From Gliomastix tumulicola (Eukaryota; Ascomycota; Sordariomycetes; Hypocreales; Bionectriaceae), in contig BCHX01000003.1 in assembly GCA_001599755.1 (NCBI GenBank), positions 1,609,015 through 1,673,014 of the forward strand: a stretch of DNA of 64,000 bases, given 5' to 3'. The notes beneath the pieces are model-generated. The model did no database searches. It saw nothing but the letters and a program-made list of their open reading frames with translations, and was not told the origin of the DNA. Position numbers and translations under genes: made by a program. This document shows positions 1-12,184 of this stretch, in pieces; the first letter of the stretch is position 1; every line of letters begins with the position of its first letter.

Positions 1-1541
<1,541 letters not shown>

Positions 1542-1548
1542 CGCGGGA

Positions 1549-1648
1549 NNNNNNNNNNNNNNNNNNNNNNNNNNNNNNNNNNNNNNNNNNNNNNNNNNNN
1601 NNNNNNNNNNNNNNNNNNNNNNNNNNNNNNNNNNNNNNNNNNNNNNNN
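1549..1648. other. Assembly gap of 100 N
   Basis: Exactly 100 N between two CA tracts. The round number suggests a placeholder rather than a measured size, so the true microsatellite length is unknown. Confidence 0.98.
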
Positions 1649-1726
<78 letters not shown>

Positions 1727-1737
1727 CACACAAACAC
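1649..1737. repeat. CA dinucleotide microsatellite, right of the gap
   Basis: A CA tract of about 89 bp with two A insertions, continuing the repeat from the other side of the gap. Confidence 0.98.
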
Positions 1738-2638
1738 GGTGGCGCCCCATGGTTCATCCCATAGTACCAGCTTAAGCATCAACGACGGTTTCCAAGAACT
1801 GGGTCAGGCTACTGCATCTCCGTTTTATTCAGGGACCCGGAACGCGCGTAGCAGGTAAATAGACGAGACTAAAAGGCTCGGGGCATCTCTCGGTCTGGTT
1901 CCCCTGCCCCATGCCACACAGCTTAAACGAAAAAGACGCTTCAATGGTGCCAGCCATAGCGCGATGGGGAAGTTTGGCGTTGCAACTCGGGAAGGATCTA
2001 GTTTTCAGCTGAGCTCTCTGTACGACGTGCTACGTGAGTCTAGCCTAACTGACCCGAGGGGAGTCCGAAGAGAGATGGGCTCTAGATTTTCGCGATTGCT
2101 TTAATAGCATCACACCATCGGGATCGAGCTCCATCCAGGCTAGCAAGGTAAGGGTTTTTGCTGCTGCCCACTTGCAAACCCATACACCCCCCTTCGCGCT
2201 CGGTGAAGATATATCGTCGTCCCCATCGACGGGGCTAGATGAGAAACGTGGGCAGCAAGGATGATAACCAAGATTGGGTAAACCGAGATCCGGACTGTGG
2301 AGGCGGGTTCCTGGCCAATGCGTGAACACACACACGCATGAACATGCAGGGCAGAAGGATGAATGGCGTGGGAAGGACACGAGGAGACGCGTGCGTGGGA
2401 CCCGAGAGCTGAAAATCCTCCCAATTTAACATCAGGTAATAGTAGAACTCCGACAACATATACTCAGCAGGTCTATGAACGCCCGGCAGCCCGATATTGC
2501 CTGCCAACACCTCTAAATGCAACCATCAACAGCGACCCATACCGCTCGCTCCATTCAGAGACCTTTTTTTGTTTGTTTCACATCCTCCTTGTGCGCTGTG
2601 TTTTTTTTCTCGTCAGATCCACCACGGAAGTACTAGTA
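1738..2638. other. Gene-free stretch downstream of SEC62
   Basis: Nothing here is recognisable as a gene on either strand. It probably holds the 3' flank of SEC62, which is transcribed leftward. Confidence 0.5.
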
Positions 2639-2660
2639 CACACACACACACACACACACA
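2639..2660. repeat. Short CA repeat in the SEC62 3' flank
   Basis: About eleven CA units, seven bases beyond the SEC62 stop codon, so probably within its 3' untranslated region. Confidence 0.9.
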
Positions 2661-2666
2661 TACACC

Positions 2667-4058
2667 CTACTCGTCGTCAGCGAGCTCCTCGACCCTCGGA
2701 GCCTCGTATTGCCGCTGCTGGGCGCTTCCAGTGTTGATCTGGGTGTCTGTGCCAGTCGTCGTTGCTGTAGCGGGCGCGACCTGTCCGGTGGCGGCGGCGA
2801 TGGTTGCGTTCGTGCTAGGACCGCTGCCGCCGCCAGCTGCCCCGGACTTGGACTTCTTCTTTTTCTTGGGCTTTTCAGTCTAGAGACAGCATTAGTGAGT
2901 ATTCACTGTGAGAAGGTTGGTAATACTGAAGGTCGGAATACGTACCTCATGCCATGCCCACACCGGTCGGAAGCTGTCCATAAAGGACACGTCCTCCCAG
3001 AGATTGGGGTAGAGCCACAGACCCGGCGGAACGGCAAAGTAGGTGATGCAGAAGAGGATGACACGGAAGATGGCCATGAGGAAGAAGAGACCGAGCAGGC
3101 CCAGCATGCCCCAACTAAGGTAGTAGACGCCCTGGCGCAGCTTCAGCGGCCACAGCGGGTAGAGCACGATGGCGAAGATGACGACGAGGGCCAGCGCGGC
3201 GTACACCTTGCGCATGACCTGGCTGCCCTCCCACAGCCAGGCGTAGTAGAGCTCCTCCTTGGCGTCCTGCTGCTGCTCGATCTTGACGGTCCACTGGCCC
3301 TTGACGCGCTTGGGCTTCTTGCCGTTGGGGTTCGCGGGCGGGTCGATCTTGCTGACGCGCAGGGCGAGCATGCTGAGCGGGAGCAGCTTGAACGTGTTCT
3401 CGAGCGAGGCGCGGTCCTTGATCTCGGGGAGGAGGGGGTTCTTCTTGCGGGCCTTCTCGTAGGCGGGGGACTCCATGGCGCGGAGGGCTCGCTTGACTGT
3501 TGTTGTTTGCCACCTCTCTAGTTAGCAAAATTGGTCTTTCTTTTCTTCCTCCCCGCGATGCAAAGTTCAGGAACGTAGAGGAGTTTGCCTACCCTTGAAC
3601 ATGTCCTTGCGCTCGCCATTGAGAATGCACGTCCGCGGCTTCAGATCCTGGCCCTTGAGGAACTTGGCCAGCGCGAGAGCCTCGGGCTTGGGCGGCCCCG
3701 CGGTGATGGGCTGGCGCATGACGGCCCCCGGCGGCGGGCCTCGAACCTGCTGCCCGGGCTGGAGGGGACGGCCGTTGGGGCCCGGGGGACCCTCGGCCAT
3801 CCCGGCGGGAACGCCGCCTTGCTGTTGAGCCTGCATCCGGCGCATGTGCATGGCGCGCTCCTGGGCCTGCTTCTTAAGCGTCTCGAGGAACTCGGGCACG
3901 CTCATGCCGGCCTTTTGCGCGTCCTCGGCGATCTTGCGCTGGACGGCCTGGATCTGCTCGGGCGTCGGTCGCTGGCCGGGCTGGAGGGGCGCGCCGCCGG
4001 GGCCGATGATCTGGGGGCCGCCGGGGCCGGGCGGGAAGGGAGGCGGTGGTGAGGCCAT
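2667..4058 (-). CDS. SEC62: Sec62, ER post-translational translocation subunit
   Basis: Sec62 is a membrane subunit of the Sec62/63 complex that helps the Sec61 channel import proteins into the ER after translation. The model has three exons (4058-3593, 3496-2946, 2879-2667), GT-AG introns and 409 residues. The N-terminal ~130 residues are rich in Pro, Gly and Gln and contain a short helix (PEFLETLKKQAQERAMHM). The Sec62 core follows, with KRALRAMESPAYEKA, a lysine-rich stretch, WLWEGSQ, then two hydrophobic segments split by a short WPLKLRQGVYYL loop, and GLWLYPNLWED. The C-terminal tail begins KPKKKKKSKS and is otherwise low complexity. It is divergent from MED21 across a 479 bp spacer. The identification rests on the conserved core and membrane topology and is secure; the first ATG was used as start. 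Confidence 0.93.
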
Positions 4059-4537
4059 CGTGGGAAAGGCGTGTGTGTGTGTGTGTGCTGGCCCTGTGGC
4101 TGGAGGGGGAGGCGGGAGACGGGGAAGTTCGAGAAGCTATTTTGGGGTTGTCCCGTCGGAGGAGGGCGGGCGGGCGGTGAATTGGCAGCGTCCTCTGTGC
4201 CTGACAGCTGCTCGGGGGGGGCTAAGAGAAACTTTGCAGCGAGGCCGTGAAAGGAACGTGAAGAGTCAGAAGACGTGGCCGGAGGGATGGTGATCTCATC
4301 TGGCCACCCTCGAATAAGTAGAGACCAGTTCCAGCCCAGTTAACAACAGGGTGTTCACTTCGTGCCCCAGAAAAGTTTCCGGGGTCCACACTAGTAGGGT
4401 TTGGTGCTGTGTGATTCGCCCTTTTCAGACCTCGATTGGCTCCACCTAAATTCTTTCTTTATCTTATCGGAAATGCGAGGCTTACCAGCCTTGTCTGCTC
4501 TGTTTCCCCTCAACAACCACCACCAGCCATTCGCAAG
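4059..4537. promoter_or_regulatory. Shared promoter region of SEC62 and MED21
   Basis: A 479 bp spacer between the two divergent starts. A GT repeat (about 4071-4087) lies directly before the SEC62 start codon. I see no convincing TATA box or operator. Confidence 0.6.
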
Positions 4538-5080
4538 ATGGGTGACCGACTCACGCAGCTGCAGGATGCTGTAGACCAGGTATGTCGTATCCAATGCCTG
4601 CGTGGAAGACCCACCCTGCTAATTGCCCACACAGCTTGCGCAGCAGTTCGTTGCCGCCCTCCACTTCATCAACCGCCGACACGACCTCGAGGTTCTCAGC
4701 CCCAAGGACAAGATCCGCGACGGCAAGCAGGAGACTGGCCAGCAAGAAGGTCAATACCTAACCTCTCTTCCACCACGCTACAGCCGTGCTTCCTGCTAAC
4801 GCCCCGACGACGGACAACAGTGGACTCCCTACCCGCAGACGACTTCCGCGCCGGCCTCAGCGAGCTCTCGCACGACCTCATCACCAAGGAGCAGCAGATC
4901 GAGGTGTTCATCTCCATGCTCCCCGGCCTTCAGAATAGTGAGAAGGACCAGGAGAGGTGCATCAGGGAGCTGGAGGACGAGCTGAAGACGGCCGAGGCGC
5001 AGCGCCAGGACGCGCTCAAGGAGCGGGACGAGATCCTGGCTGACCTCGACGATGTGATCCGAAGCATTCGTCGGCCGTAA
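4538..5080 (+). CDS. MED21: Mediator subunit Med21 (Srb7)
   Basis: Med21 belongs to the middle module of Mediator, pairing with Med7 in the coactivator that contacts RNA polymerase II. Three exons (4538-4579, 4635-4749, 4821-5080) give 138 residues, the family's usual size. The N-terminus MGDRLTQLQDAVDQLAQQF and the central VDSLPADDF and KEQQIEVFISMLPG segments are hallmarks. The C-terminal half is a long charged coiled coil (ELEDELKTAEAQRQDALKER) ending in VIRSIRRP. Two short introns split the N-terminal part, so no single open frame shows the whole protein. It is divergent from SEC62. Confidence is high. Confidence 0.95.
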   Translation: MGDRLTQLQDAVDQVCRIQCLRGRPTLLIAHTACAAVRCRPPLHQPPTRPRGSQPQGQDPRRQAGDWPARRSIPNLSSTTLQPCFLLTPRRRTTVDSLPADDFRAGLSELSHDLITKEQQIEVFISMLPGLQNSEKDQERCIRELEDELKTAEAQRQDALKERDEILADLDDVIRSIRRP

Positions 5081-5436
5081 ATATTTGATTGCTTGGTTCT
5101 GTCAGGGTGGCTGTTGGGGTGTATAAGGCATCGTCCCAGGATTGGCGGCCTATTGTTCTCTTGTTATTCAAAGCGAGGCGTTTTGGTTAGTCAATTTGTG
5201 ATGACACTGTGAGGGCCAGGTCAGCTGGGGGAGCCCGGAAGTATCTAGCTATGCTACATTCGCTACAGAAAGAAATCTCTCTAGCCAAATATTAGCCTAC
5301 AACCACAAACATAATGTGTCTCTGTACTTGACAGGTCTCTTTGTCATAAGGTGGCATATTCAGATATCATCGCTGCCTCTGGGGCGTTCGTTAAAATATG
5401 TCTATTCAAAGTGCAGTCGCTTGCTCTATTCTAGTT

Positions 5437-6317
5437 TCACGACTTGAAGAACTGGGGGTAGATTGTCCGCAGCTCTTGCAGGCTACGGATCTGGTACTGG
5501 GAGGCCTGCGTGCGAGGCAGCGGAAGGCCTTCCTCCACCAGGTGCGCGGCTGTCCATCCGAGCTCCTTTGCCTTGGAGCAGTTCAGGTACGAGTCATCTG
5601 CGGGCACAAACATAGGTCAGCACTCACTCGCTTCTTTCAAGGGATTCACGCGCCCACTTACCAACAAAGTAGCAGTCCTCAAATCTGGTCACGCCCGCCT
5701 CCCGCATCGCCTTCTCATACATGGCAGGCTGCGGCTTGCAGACAAACGGCACTGCGGCGTAGTTGCAGTACGTCAGCCCGTCAAAGAGGTCGTCGATGCC
5801 CAGCAGCCGGACGACCCTCTTCCCGTGGGTGACGTAGGCGTTGGTGAAGAGCCACAGCGTGACCTTGCTCCTGTCGATGTCCTCGATGAGCCTGCGCAGC
5901 TCCGGGTTGGGCTTGATGACGCTCTCCAGCGGCAGCGCGTCGTCGACCTTGGAGTTGTAGTCCAGGGGGTCGATCTCGTGGTGGCGCACCAGGCCCTCGA
6001 TGGCGAGGCCGTAGTTGGTGTAGTACTCCTGGTGCAGCTTGACGGCGTCATCCCACTTGAGCTTGAGATGGGTCGAGAAGTACTCGTCGATCAGCTGGGC
6101 CATGAGATCGTGGACCTTGGTGCCTGAACGACGGTCTGTTAGAGGACGACGACGCGGGTGAATACGCGGGGTTGGCTGAACTCACTCTTGGAGTATAAGC
6201 AGTTGTCGATATCGCTGCAGATTATTAGCTTCTTGAGTAAGGGGCAAGAGAGTAATACATGGATACGCACAAGAATAGCACGGGCTTCCCCGGCGTTGTT
6301 GAATTCGCGTCACCCAT
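5437..6317 (-). CDS. HAD-family pyrimidine 5'-nucleotidase (SDT1-like)
   Basis: A haloacid-dehalogenase-fold phosphatase of the Sdt1/Phm8 group, which dephosphorylates pyrimidine nucleoside monophosphates. The four-exon model (6317-6271, 6214-6186, 6123-5662, 5597-5437) gives 232 residues. Exon junctions recreate HAD motif I, FFDIDNCLYS, with both catalytic Asp residues. Motif II is WLFTNAY, the conserved Lys is in VCKPQPAMYEKA, and motif IV is YFVDDSYLN, formed across the last intron. The mini-exon of 29 bp codes only for the end of motif I and is easy to miss. The gene is convergent with MED21; the 356 bp between them holds nothing recognisable. The substrate is assigned by family only. Confidence 0.9.
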
Positions 6318-7154
6318 GGTTGATGATGAAGATGAGAATTGCCCCGCGACGCTAGATGGAGGGGTAATTGGCACTGAAGAATAGGGGAAATAGAGCCGAT
6401 GCAAGATCGGGCCGGGGTAGATCAGGACAGGTAAGTAGTGGTACAGCTGTCGGTATGAAGCCGAGCGGTTGGTAATACACGTCAAGTAGGCAGGCGTCTT
6501 AGAGATCGAGGTTTGAAAATGTTAGGTCGGTTATGAAGGGAGTTTGATTATAGACCGTCTCTTCTTCGGTGGGCCTTAGCGAGATATATACTACGGACGC
6601 ATCAAGCCTCTCAGCAACCTACCTACCTTAGCAATCCTCAGAATGTAGGAGAGATACCGATCGCGGATCCGCGGTGAGGACGCAACATCCTCTGCATACA
6701 TCACTCACACAATTGACCAACTTTGGAACCTGGATCTGCAATTGGATGGCTGGAGCTCTGAGGCGAAGCTCTCATCGGCGTGCTGAGTCACCAGCTCATC
6801 CAGCTCCTCCATCGGCGGAGCTTCTATTGAAAATGAATCGAGGCCGCGTCCGAGACCGCTTGCGCTGAGGATTCATGATGATTTCCCATCACACAGCCAC
6901 AGCATGAAAGGAGATGAGAGTGTATTACGGCTCTTATTTCTTTAGACCTTTTAGGATATGAATTGATGATTGACGTTCATCAGTTTTCGTCTTACGAAAT
7001 TGCTCTAGGGTAACTGGGTTTTATGCTCGTCCTCTAAGCACCGGCACTAATCTGAAAGCGGCTGAATGTGGTGTGAATCTATCCCTCAATCAGAACGCAC
7101 ATCAACTCCCCAAGCAAGTGTGCTCTATCCACTAATATCTTTCTCTTGCATCAT
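6318..7154. other. Intergenic, no gene seen
   Basis: 837 bp between the nucleotidase start and the dioxygenase stop, moderately AT-rich. Small frames on both strands lack any family resemblance or splice partner. It marks the border between the housekeeping block and the accessory region. Confidence 0.5.
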
Positions 7155-8360
7155 TCAAGCAGGCAGCAAGACCTTGACACCCATGTAAGAGTCCTCCCAG
7201 TACTTAACACCATTGACGACCGTCTCCGTTCCAAACCTCTTCTGCGGCTCCCGCTGGCTGCGCGTGGAAATCTGCATCTCCCTCCACTGCTTGCACGTCG
7301 GCACCGGCATGCCCGCCTCGGACGCCCTCTGGAACTCGGAAAACACACCGAGGCCGATGATGTTCCCTTCCCTCTGGAGGAGCGGGGAGTCGGCGGCAAA
7401 GGGCTGCAGACGCAGGTCGGGCTGGGCCGAGTTGAAGAGGACGAGGCTCAGACGCTCGGTGTCCTCCTGGTCCGCGGGCGGCGTGGCCACCTTGTGCAGC
7501 GTCGCCTTGAAGTGGCCGCCCGAGACGATCTCGAGGGCCTCGCCGAGGTTGATGACGAGGGCGCCCGGGTTGTACTTGACGTATCGCCAGTTGCCGTCCC
7601 GGTTGGGGCAGGTCTGGAGGGCCGTGACGGGGACGCTGAAGAGCATGGTGGTCGTGCCGTAGTCGGTGTGGCCCATCATGCGGACGCCGGCCATGCGGGC
7701 CCTCTCCTCGTCACCGAGCGGGTAGAACATGGCGTGTCGGAAGTAGCCGTCGTTGACGGGGCTTCCGTGGCTCTGGACGTTGTCCCAGAGGTAGTCGTCG
7801 TCGGGGAGTTCCAGGACCCTGCTGAGAAGCCTGAGCAGGCGTCTGTTGACGTTCAGCGTCAGGTACTCGCAGAAGGCGACGATCTCGTCCATGAAGGGCT
7901 TGACGATCTCAGGCACCTTGGCATCCATGTCCTCAAACTCGCCACGGTAAAAGTTGAACTGCTCGATGCCGTCAAAGTTGCGCGTCGAATCCTTGGTCAC
8001 GAAGCCGTGGCGGCCCTTCCAGCCGGCGAAGCGACCAGATGTGGCATCGCACATGAGGCGGTTCTTGTCCTCCTCGGAGATGTTGCGGTGGAGGTGCTGG
8101 GCAATAGCGAACTGGCGGTGCAGCTGCTCCAGAGAGACGCCGTAGTTGACGAGGTAGATGAAGCCATCTTCCTTGATGGCCTTCTTCGTAGTGGCAATCA
8201 GCTCATCCACAACTGCCTGGTCTGGGGAATCGAGCTTGGAGAGGTCAACCTCGGTGACGTGAGCCCACTCGGTGACAAGCTTGGTGGTTGGGGGAGGAAC
8301 CCATTCCGGGATCTCGGGCTTGGGGTGCGAAGACACAGGGCGCTGGTAGGGAGCTGCCAT
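7155..8360 (-). CDS. Fe(II)/2-oxoglutarate-dependent dioxygenase, IPNS-like
   Basis: A cytosolic-looking non-heme iron oxygenase that should couple 2-oxoglutarate decarboxylation to hydroxylation or desaturation of a small molecule. The single exon encodes 401 residues. An N-terminal DIOX_N-like part includes KKAIKEDGFIYLVNYGV near residues 59-75. The jelly-roll core carries the iron triad H231-x-D233 (GHTDYGT) and H289 (ATLHKV), followed by the R303-x-S305 pair (TERLSLVLF) that binds 2-oxoglutarate. All catalytic residues are present, so the enzyme should be active. It is divergent from the permease at 9185, with a TATATAA about 110 bp upstream (8469-8475, minus strand). Fungal relatives include isopenicillin N synthase-like and flavonol synthase-like enzymes; the substrate cannot be read from the sequence. 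Confidence 0.9.
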   Translation of the reverse strand: MAAPYQRPVSSHPKPEIPEWVPPPTTKLVTEWAHVTEVDLSKLDSPDQAVVDELIATTKKAIKEDGFIYLVNYGVSLEQLHRQFAIAQHLHRNISEEDKNRLMCDATSGRFAGWKGRHGFVTKDSTRNFDGIEQFNFYRGEFEDMDAKVPEIVKPFMDEIVAFCEYLTLNVNRRLLRLLSRVLELPDDDYLWDNVQSHGSPVNDGYFRHAMFYPLGDEERARMAGVRMMGHTDYGTTTMLFSVPVTALQTCPNRDGNWRYVKYNPGALVINLGEALEIVSGGHFKATLHKVATPPADQEDTERLSLVLFNSAQPDLRLQPFAADSPLLQREGNIIGLGVFSEFQRASEAGMPVPTCKQWREMQISTRSQREPQKRFGTETVVNGVKYWEDSYMGVKVLLPA

Positions 8361-9184
8361 GACGCTCTTTTGGTCAGATGTGCTTTTGATGGAGGTTATC
8401 TTGTAATGCTTGCTTTGAATAGCTGGTTGTAATCTTGAAGCTCGTGATAATGAATCTTCGCGCGTTGGTTATATAGCGAACCTTTCACTTCATTGGAATC
8501 TATGTGGCATGATTTGTGATGCCAGTCGGATGATCGAGAAGACCGATGGCCATACGGTCTCCTCACAGAGCTGCATATGGTCTTCGGATAGCTTATCGGA
8601 GGGAGCTTCGGACAGGGTCCGTCTGTTATAGGGCTTGGCTTCGGACGTCCGATCGCGGCTACATGTTGCCGATAGTGCCGTCGGGGTTCCAGAGCAAGGC
8701 TACATTTGCTGGTCCACAGGCTCGTTCTGTAGAGTGTACGCCCGCAATCCTATTCATCTGATCCCTGCGACCTCACGCAGGCGAGATAAGTCTAGCAAAG
8801 TCATATCCACCGTGCCATGCAAACCCTTGATCAAGTCCACTTCCCCATGCTCTTGGTAGCGCCAGTCATGACATGATAACATGATAACCGTCGACTCGGA
8901 ATAAACTAGTTGTTCTTTCTCTGATAGGCGTATTCTCATTGAGATACGTGGAATATTGAGCGAGGAAAGCAGACCTATCGCCGCATTGTCTAGCTCTTTG
9001 GATGGAAGCACACTGTTACCACTCATCATTCTAGATAGATATCGAACACCAACGTCGTGAGCCATCACGGCTCTTTATATGTCACAAGAGCCGCTCTCGT
9101 TTCTTCTGATGATTTGACATAGACACACAATTCCCAACGCAAGACATCATTATCTTAGTATCTCGAGTACACCTTCCGACCGCA
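8361..9184. promoter_or_regulatory. Divergent promoter with CGG/CCG inverted repeats
   Basis: An 824 bp spacer between dioxygenase and permease. Candidate regulator sites are TCGGACGTCCGA (8641-8652, perfect 12-bp palindrome, CGG-N4-CCG), CGGACAGGGTCCG (8609-8621, CGG-N7-CCG), TCGGAGG (8596-8602), and AGACCG/CGGTCT arms at 8540-8545 and 8555-8560. A TATATAA lies at 8469-8475 (minus) and TTTATATG near 9073 (plus). Zn2Cys6 proteins as a family often bind paired CGG triplets; which protein binds here is inference. Confidence 0.55.
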
Positions 9185-10744
9185 ATGGCAAACGGAGCTC
9201 CTCTCGGCGATAGACGGCTCGATGTCAAAGACTATGGCAGTGACCATGGCGACACTGAGAAGAACCATACGGCTGTCGACGTGGCCAACGGTGAAGTCCA
9301 AGAGGACCCAGCTCTCGAGAAGAGAGTCTTGAGAAAGCTCGACACGAACTTGGTCACTCTGTTCTGCCTGCTCTACCTCATGAGTTTCCTTGGTGAGTTT
9401 ATGAGTTTACTCATGACAACTTCCCATCAGCACCGCACAAGTGGGCTAATAGCAAGATCAACAGATCGTGCGAGCATCGGGAATGCTGCTCTTACAACCT
9501 TTCCCGAGGACCTCAACCTCAAAGGCAACCAGTACGGCGCCGCTGTCTCGGTGTTCTACTCCACCTACATCTTCTTCGAGCCTACCTGGGCCGTTCTCCT
9601 CAAGATCCTCACGCCCAAGTATCTCATGACCTCGTCCACCCTCTGCTGGGCCGCCCTGACAATCGGCACGGCATTCGTCACCAGCTTCAGCCAGCTGGCC
9701 GCCGTCCGCATCCTGCTGGGTGCTGCCGAGGCCGCCATAATCCCCTGCATCACCATGTACATCACCATGGTCTACAACCGCAACGAGTACGCCGTCAGGA
9801 AGAGCTACGTCCAGGTCTCCTCGGCCGTCTCGGGCGCCTTCGGTGGGCTTATGGCGTATGGCCTGACGCAGATCAAGAGCGGGAGCCTCCATGGCTGGCA
9901 GTGGATGTACATTGTCGAGGGGATCCTGTCCTCCATCCTCGTGCCGGCGACCTTCTTCTGGCTCCCCAACTCCATGTCATCCGCGCGGTGGCTGAACGCC
10001 GAAGACAAAGAGTTCCTGGCGCGTCGGCACCACAGGAACCGCGGCGTGTACGACGAGAGTGAGAAGTTCCGCTGGTCGGAGATTGCACGGGCCCTCAAGG
10101 ACTGGAAGATCTACGTCCAGGCCGTCACGCACTTCTGCATCGACGTCACCCTGTACTCGGTGACGACCTTCATGCCCAAGATCATCGCCGGTCTGGGTTT
10201 CACGTCCAGGGTCAACGCGCAGCTGCTGACGGTGCCCGTGTACTTTGTCGCAGGTTTATCGTATTACATCCTGGCTCGCATGGCGGACCGGCAGAAGAAG
10301 ACGTCCACGTTTCTTCTCATCGCTTTGGGCTTCAACACGCTGGGCTACATCCTGCTCCTGGCCGTCTCGCACCCTGGCGGTCGTTTCTTCGGCCTGTTCG
10401 TCCTTGCCATGGGACTGTACGCGTCTACCAGTCTGAACATTGTCTGGTGCGTGACCATGCACGCCGGCTACTTCAAGCGTGCCTTTGCCAGCGGTTTCGT
10501 GCAGCTCATCGGAAACGCGGCAGGCGCGGTCATTGGCTTCATCTTCACGACCCAGTCGAGCCCGCGATACATGCCGGGCATGTACACGGCCCTGGGGTGC
10601 AACATCGTGGCTATCGTCCTGTCTGTCTTCCTGACCATCATGTTGCGGAAGGAGAACAAGCGTCGCGAGGAGCTCGTGGCTCAGGGCGCGGCGGATCAGC
10701 CGGAGCTGGGCGACATGAATCCTCATTTCATGTACTACCCCTGA
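9185..10744 (+). CDS. MFS transporter, ACS (allantoate permease-like) family
   Basis: A plasma-membrane permease of the anion:cation symporter family, whose members import small acids such as allantoate, nicotinate, pantothenate and related vitamins. Two exons (9185-9392, 9465-10744) give 495 residues. The 72 bp intron keeps frame, so an unspliced reading would carry 24 spurious residues; splicing restores the family signature YLMSFLDRASIGNA in the first membrane segment. There are about twelve hydrophobic segments, with a central loop FFWLPNSMSSARWLNAEDK after segment 6. It is divergent from the dioxygenase, so the two may be co-induced to bring in and oxidise one substrate. An inverted CCTCGGAGG lies just past the stop (10826-10834). 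The transported compound is unknown. Confidence 0.92.
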   Translation: MANGAPLGDRRLDVKDYGSDHGDTEKNHTAVDVANGEVQEDPALEKRVLRKLDTNLVTLFCLLYLMSFLGEFMSLLMTTSHQHRTSGLIARSTDRASIGNAALTTFPEDLNLKGNQYGAAVSVFYSTYIFFEPTWAVLLKILTPKYLMTSSTLCWAALTIGTAFVTSFSQLAAVRILLGAAEAAIIPCITMYITMVYNRNEYAVRKSYVQVSSAVSGAFGGLMAYGLTQIKSGSLHGWQWMYIVEGILSSILVPATFFWLPNSMSSARWLNAEDKEFLARRHHRNRGVYDESEKFRWSEIARALKDWKIYVQAVTHFCIDVTLYSVTTFMPKIIAGLGFTSRVNAQLLTVPVYFVAGLSYYILARMADRQKKTSTFLLIALGFNTLGYILLLAVSHPGGRFFGLFVLAMGLYASTSLNIVWCVTMHAGYFKRAFASGFVQLIGNAAGAVIGFIFTTQSSPRYMPGMYTALGCNIVAIVLSVFLTIMLRKENKRREELVAQGAADQPELGDMNPHFMYYP

Positions 10745-11556
10745 GCTGGCTTTTAAGGCTACTTGAGGTAATCTGAATGAGGTATGGAGGGAGTTTCACG
10801 GAGGGGGCTCATCAGTTTGAAAGATCCTCGGAGGTCTAGGATGTAGGAGGCTGGAGTATGCATTGTTGAGAGGAAGTCGAGCTGTCATACGTAGCTAGCT
10901 TCATTAATTGATACGATTCTGCAAATATTCTGAGTGACTCTTAGGCATCTCTACACGTAAGTGTCTAGTCAAGCTGTCAATGAACTGTGGGATTGGTTAA
11001 TAGTAACTTCTGAAAAAGCTGCCCAGAAGGAGGGTTGGCGCTAGATTTGACGAGAACTTTTGCAAAGACCCTCCTTGCTCTCACTCCTGGAAGAGGTATA
11101 TCGAGAGTCGCTTTGACCCTTCATTATCAAATTTGTGGATGTGCATACGTGTCTCTAGATCTGCCACTTGGTCGCGGTACATGATCTAATGGATGTCCTC
11201 TGATGAGTCATTGTCCTTTCGGAGTAGTCAAGGAGCGGATCTCAGAGACCTGATACAAGCCCTTTCTTGCTAAGTCCGAAAGCCCGACTATCTTGGCCTT
11301 ATGAAGGGCCCCGTAGGACCTCCGATACAAATGCCGTCGGAGGTGCGTCTTCAACTCTCGCATAGTACAAGGTAGGGAGGCGCGGTGTGAGGAACTCCTA
11401 TGCGGAAATTTAAGCTAGCTTTTATTTTGAGAATAACTAGCAGATATAAATCAGGTGCGAGGTAGAGGTGCCTTCACAAACCCAATAATGTATTTCATCA
11501 ACCACCTCCTGACGTCTCTCTACACCAACACTAATCTGAACGAGAAGAAAGCCAAG
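10745..11556. promoter_or_regulatory. Spacer with ACCTCCGA...TCGGAGGT inverted repeat before the RidA gene
   Basis: 812 bp between the permease stop and the RidA start. It holds two exact 8-bp arms, ACCTCCGA at 11318-11325 and TCGGAGGT at 11337-11344, 11 bp apart and about 210 bp before the RidA ATG. CCTCGGAGG occurs at 10826-10834. The same half-site forms the palindrome at the regulator 1 promoter (15131-15145). No gene is seen here. Confidence 0.5.
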
Positions 11557-12184
11557 ATGTCGGAATTCGGCCCGTTCTTCACCGAAGAACGACTTGCAGG
11601 TGAGTGGCTTGAGGCAATTAGCCTGATTGTCTGAGGTTATGATCACAGAGTGCTGAACTCTCATGTAGCAAATGGAACGTCTGGTGCAGCTCCAAGATCT
11701 GTACGTTGCCCCCTCGGCACTAAACGAAGGATTGTCTTCTAAAACTACTCAAAGGGCCAAGCCTTTATGGCAAACGGGTTCATCTTCGTCAGCGGCCAGA
11801 CGCCATGCACATTGGCGGGAAAGGCACTTGAGGGGNCTTTTGAGGAGAAGGTCAATCTATGCTGTTCCAACATCAAGAGCATTCTTCAACAGGCTGGTAG
11901 CGATATTTCGCAGACCGTCAAGGTATGCGACCATTCTAAATGGAATTTTTTTTTAATTTCAAACAAAATTATTATTGTTCGTGTGAACGACCCTTCTGAC
12001 GCTGCCACGATAGGTTACGGTTCTCCTTGATGACATGGATAACTTCTCGAGCATGAATGCTATCTACGAGCAATTCTTCACGCACATGCCAGCCAGAACA
12101 TGCTTTGCCGTCAAGACTCTGCCGAGGGGATATCCCGTTGAGATTGAGTGTATTGCAAAGTCAGGAAAGGGTTCATCTATCTAA
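11557..12184 (+). CDS. RidA/YjgF/UK114-family protein
   Basis: RidA-fold proteins form trimers; canonical members hydrolyse reactive enamine/imine intermediates, and others act as pathway deaminases. Four exons (11557-11599, 11669-11700, 11755-11922, 12014-12184) give 137 residues, the normal size. Visible family blocks are MANGFIFVSGQTPC, KVNLCCSNIKSILQQAGSD, VKVTVLLDDMDNFSSMNAIY, ARTCFAVKTLPRGYPVEIE and IAKSGKG; the Arg in PARTC matches the conserved Arg of the active site. Base 11836 is an N, so one residue is undetermined. The first two exons are short and fit the family poorly (MSEFGPFFTEERLAANG), so the 5' end is the weakest part. It lies between the permease and regulator 1, convergent with the latter. 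Confidence 0.75.

Noticed and set aside
2709..3521. 270-residue plus-strand frame
   Set aside because: Antisense of the SEC62 exons; high GC third positions keep the opposite strand open.
7146..8432. 428-residue plus-strand frame
   Set aside because: Antisense of the dioxygenase, whose motifs and catalytic residues are on the minus strand.
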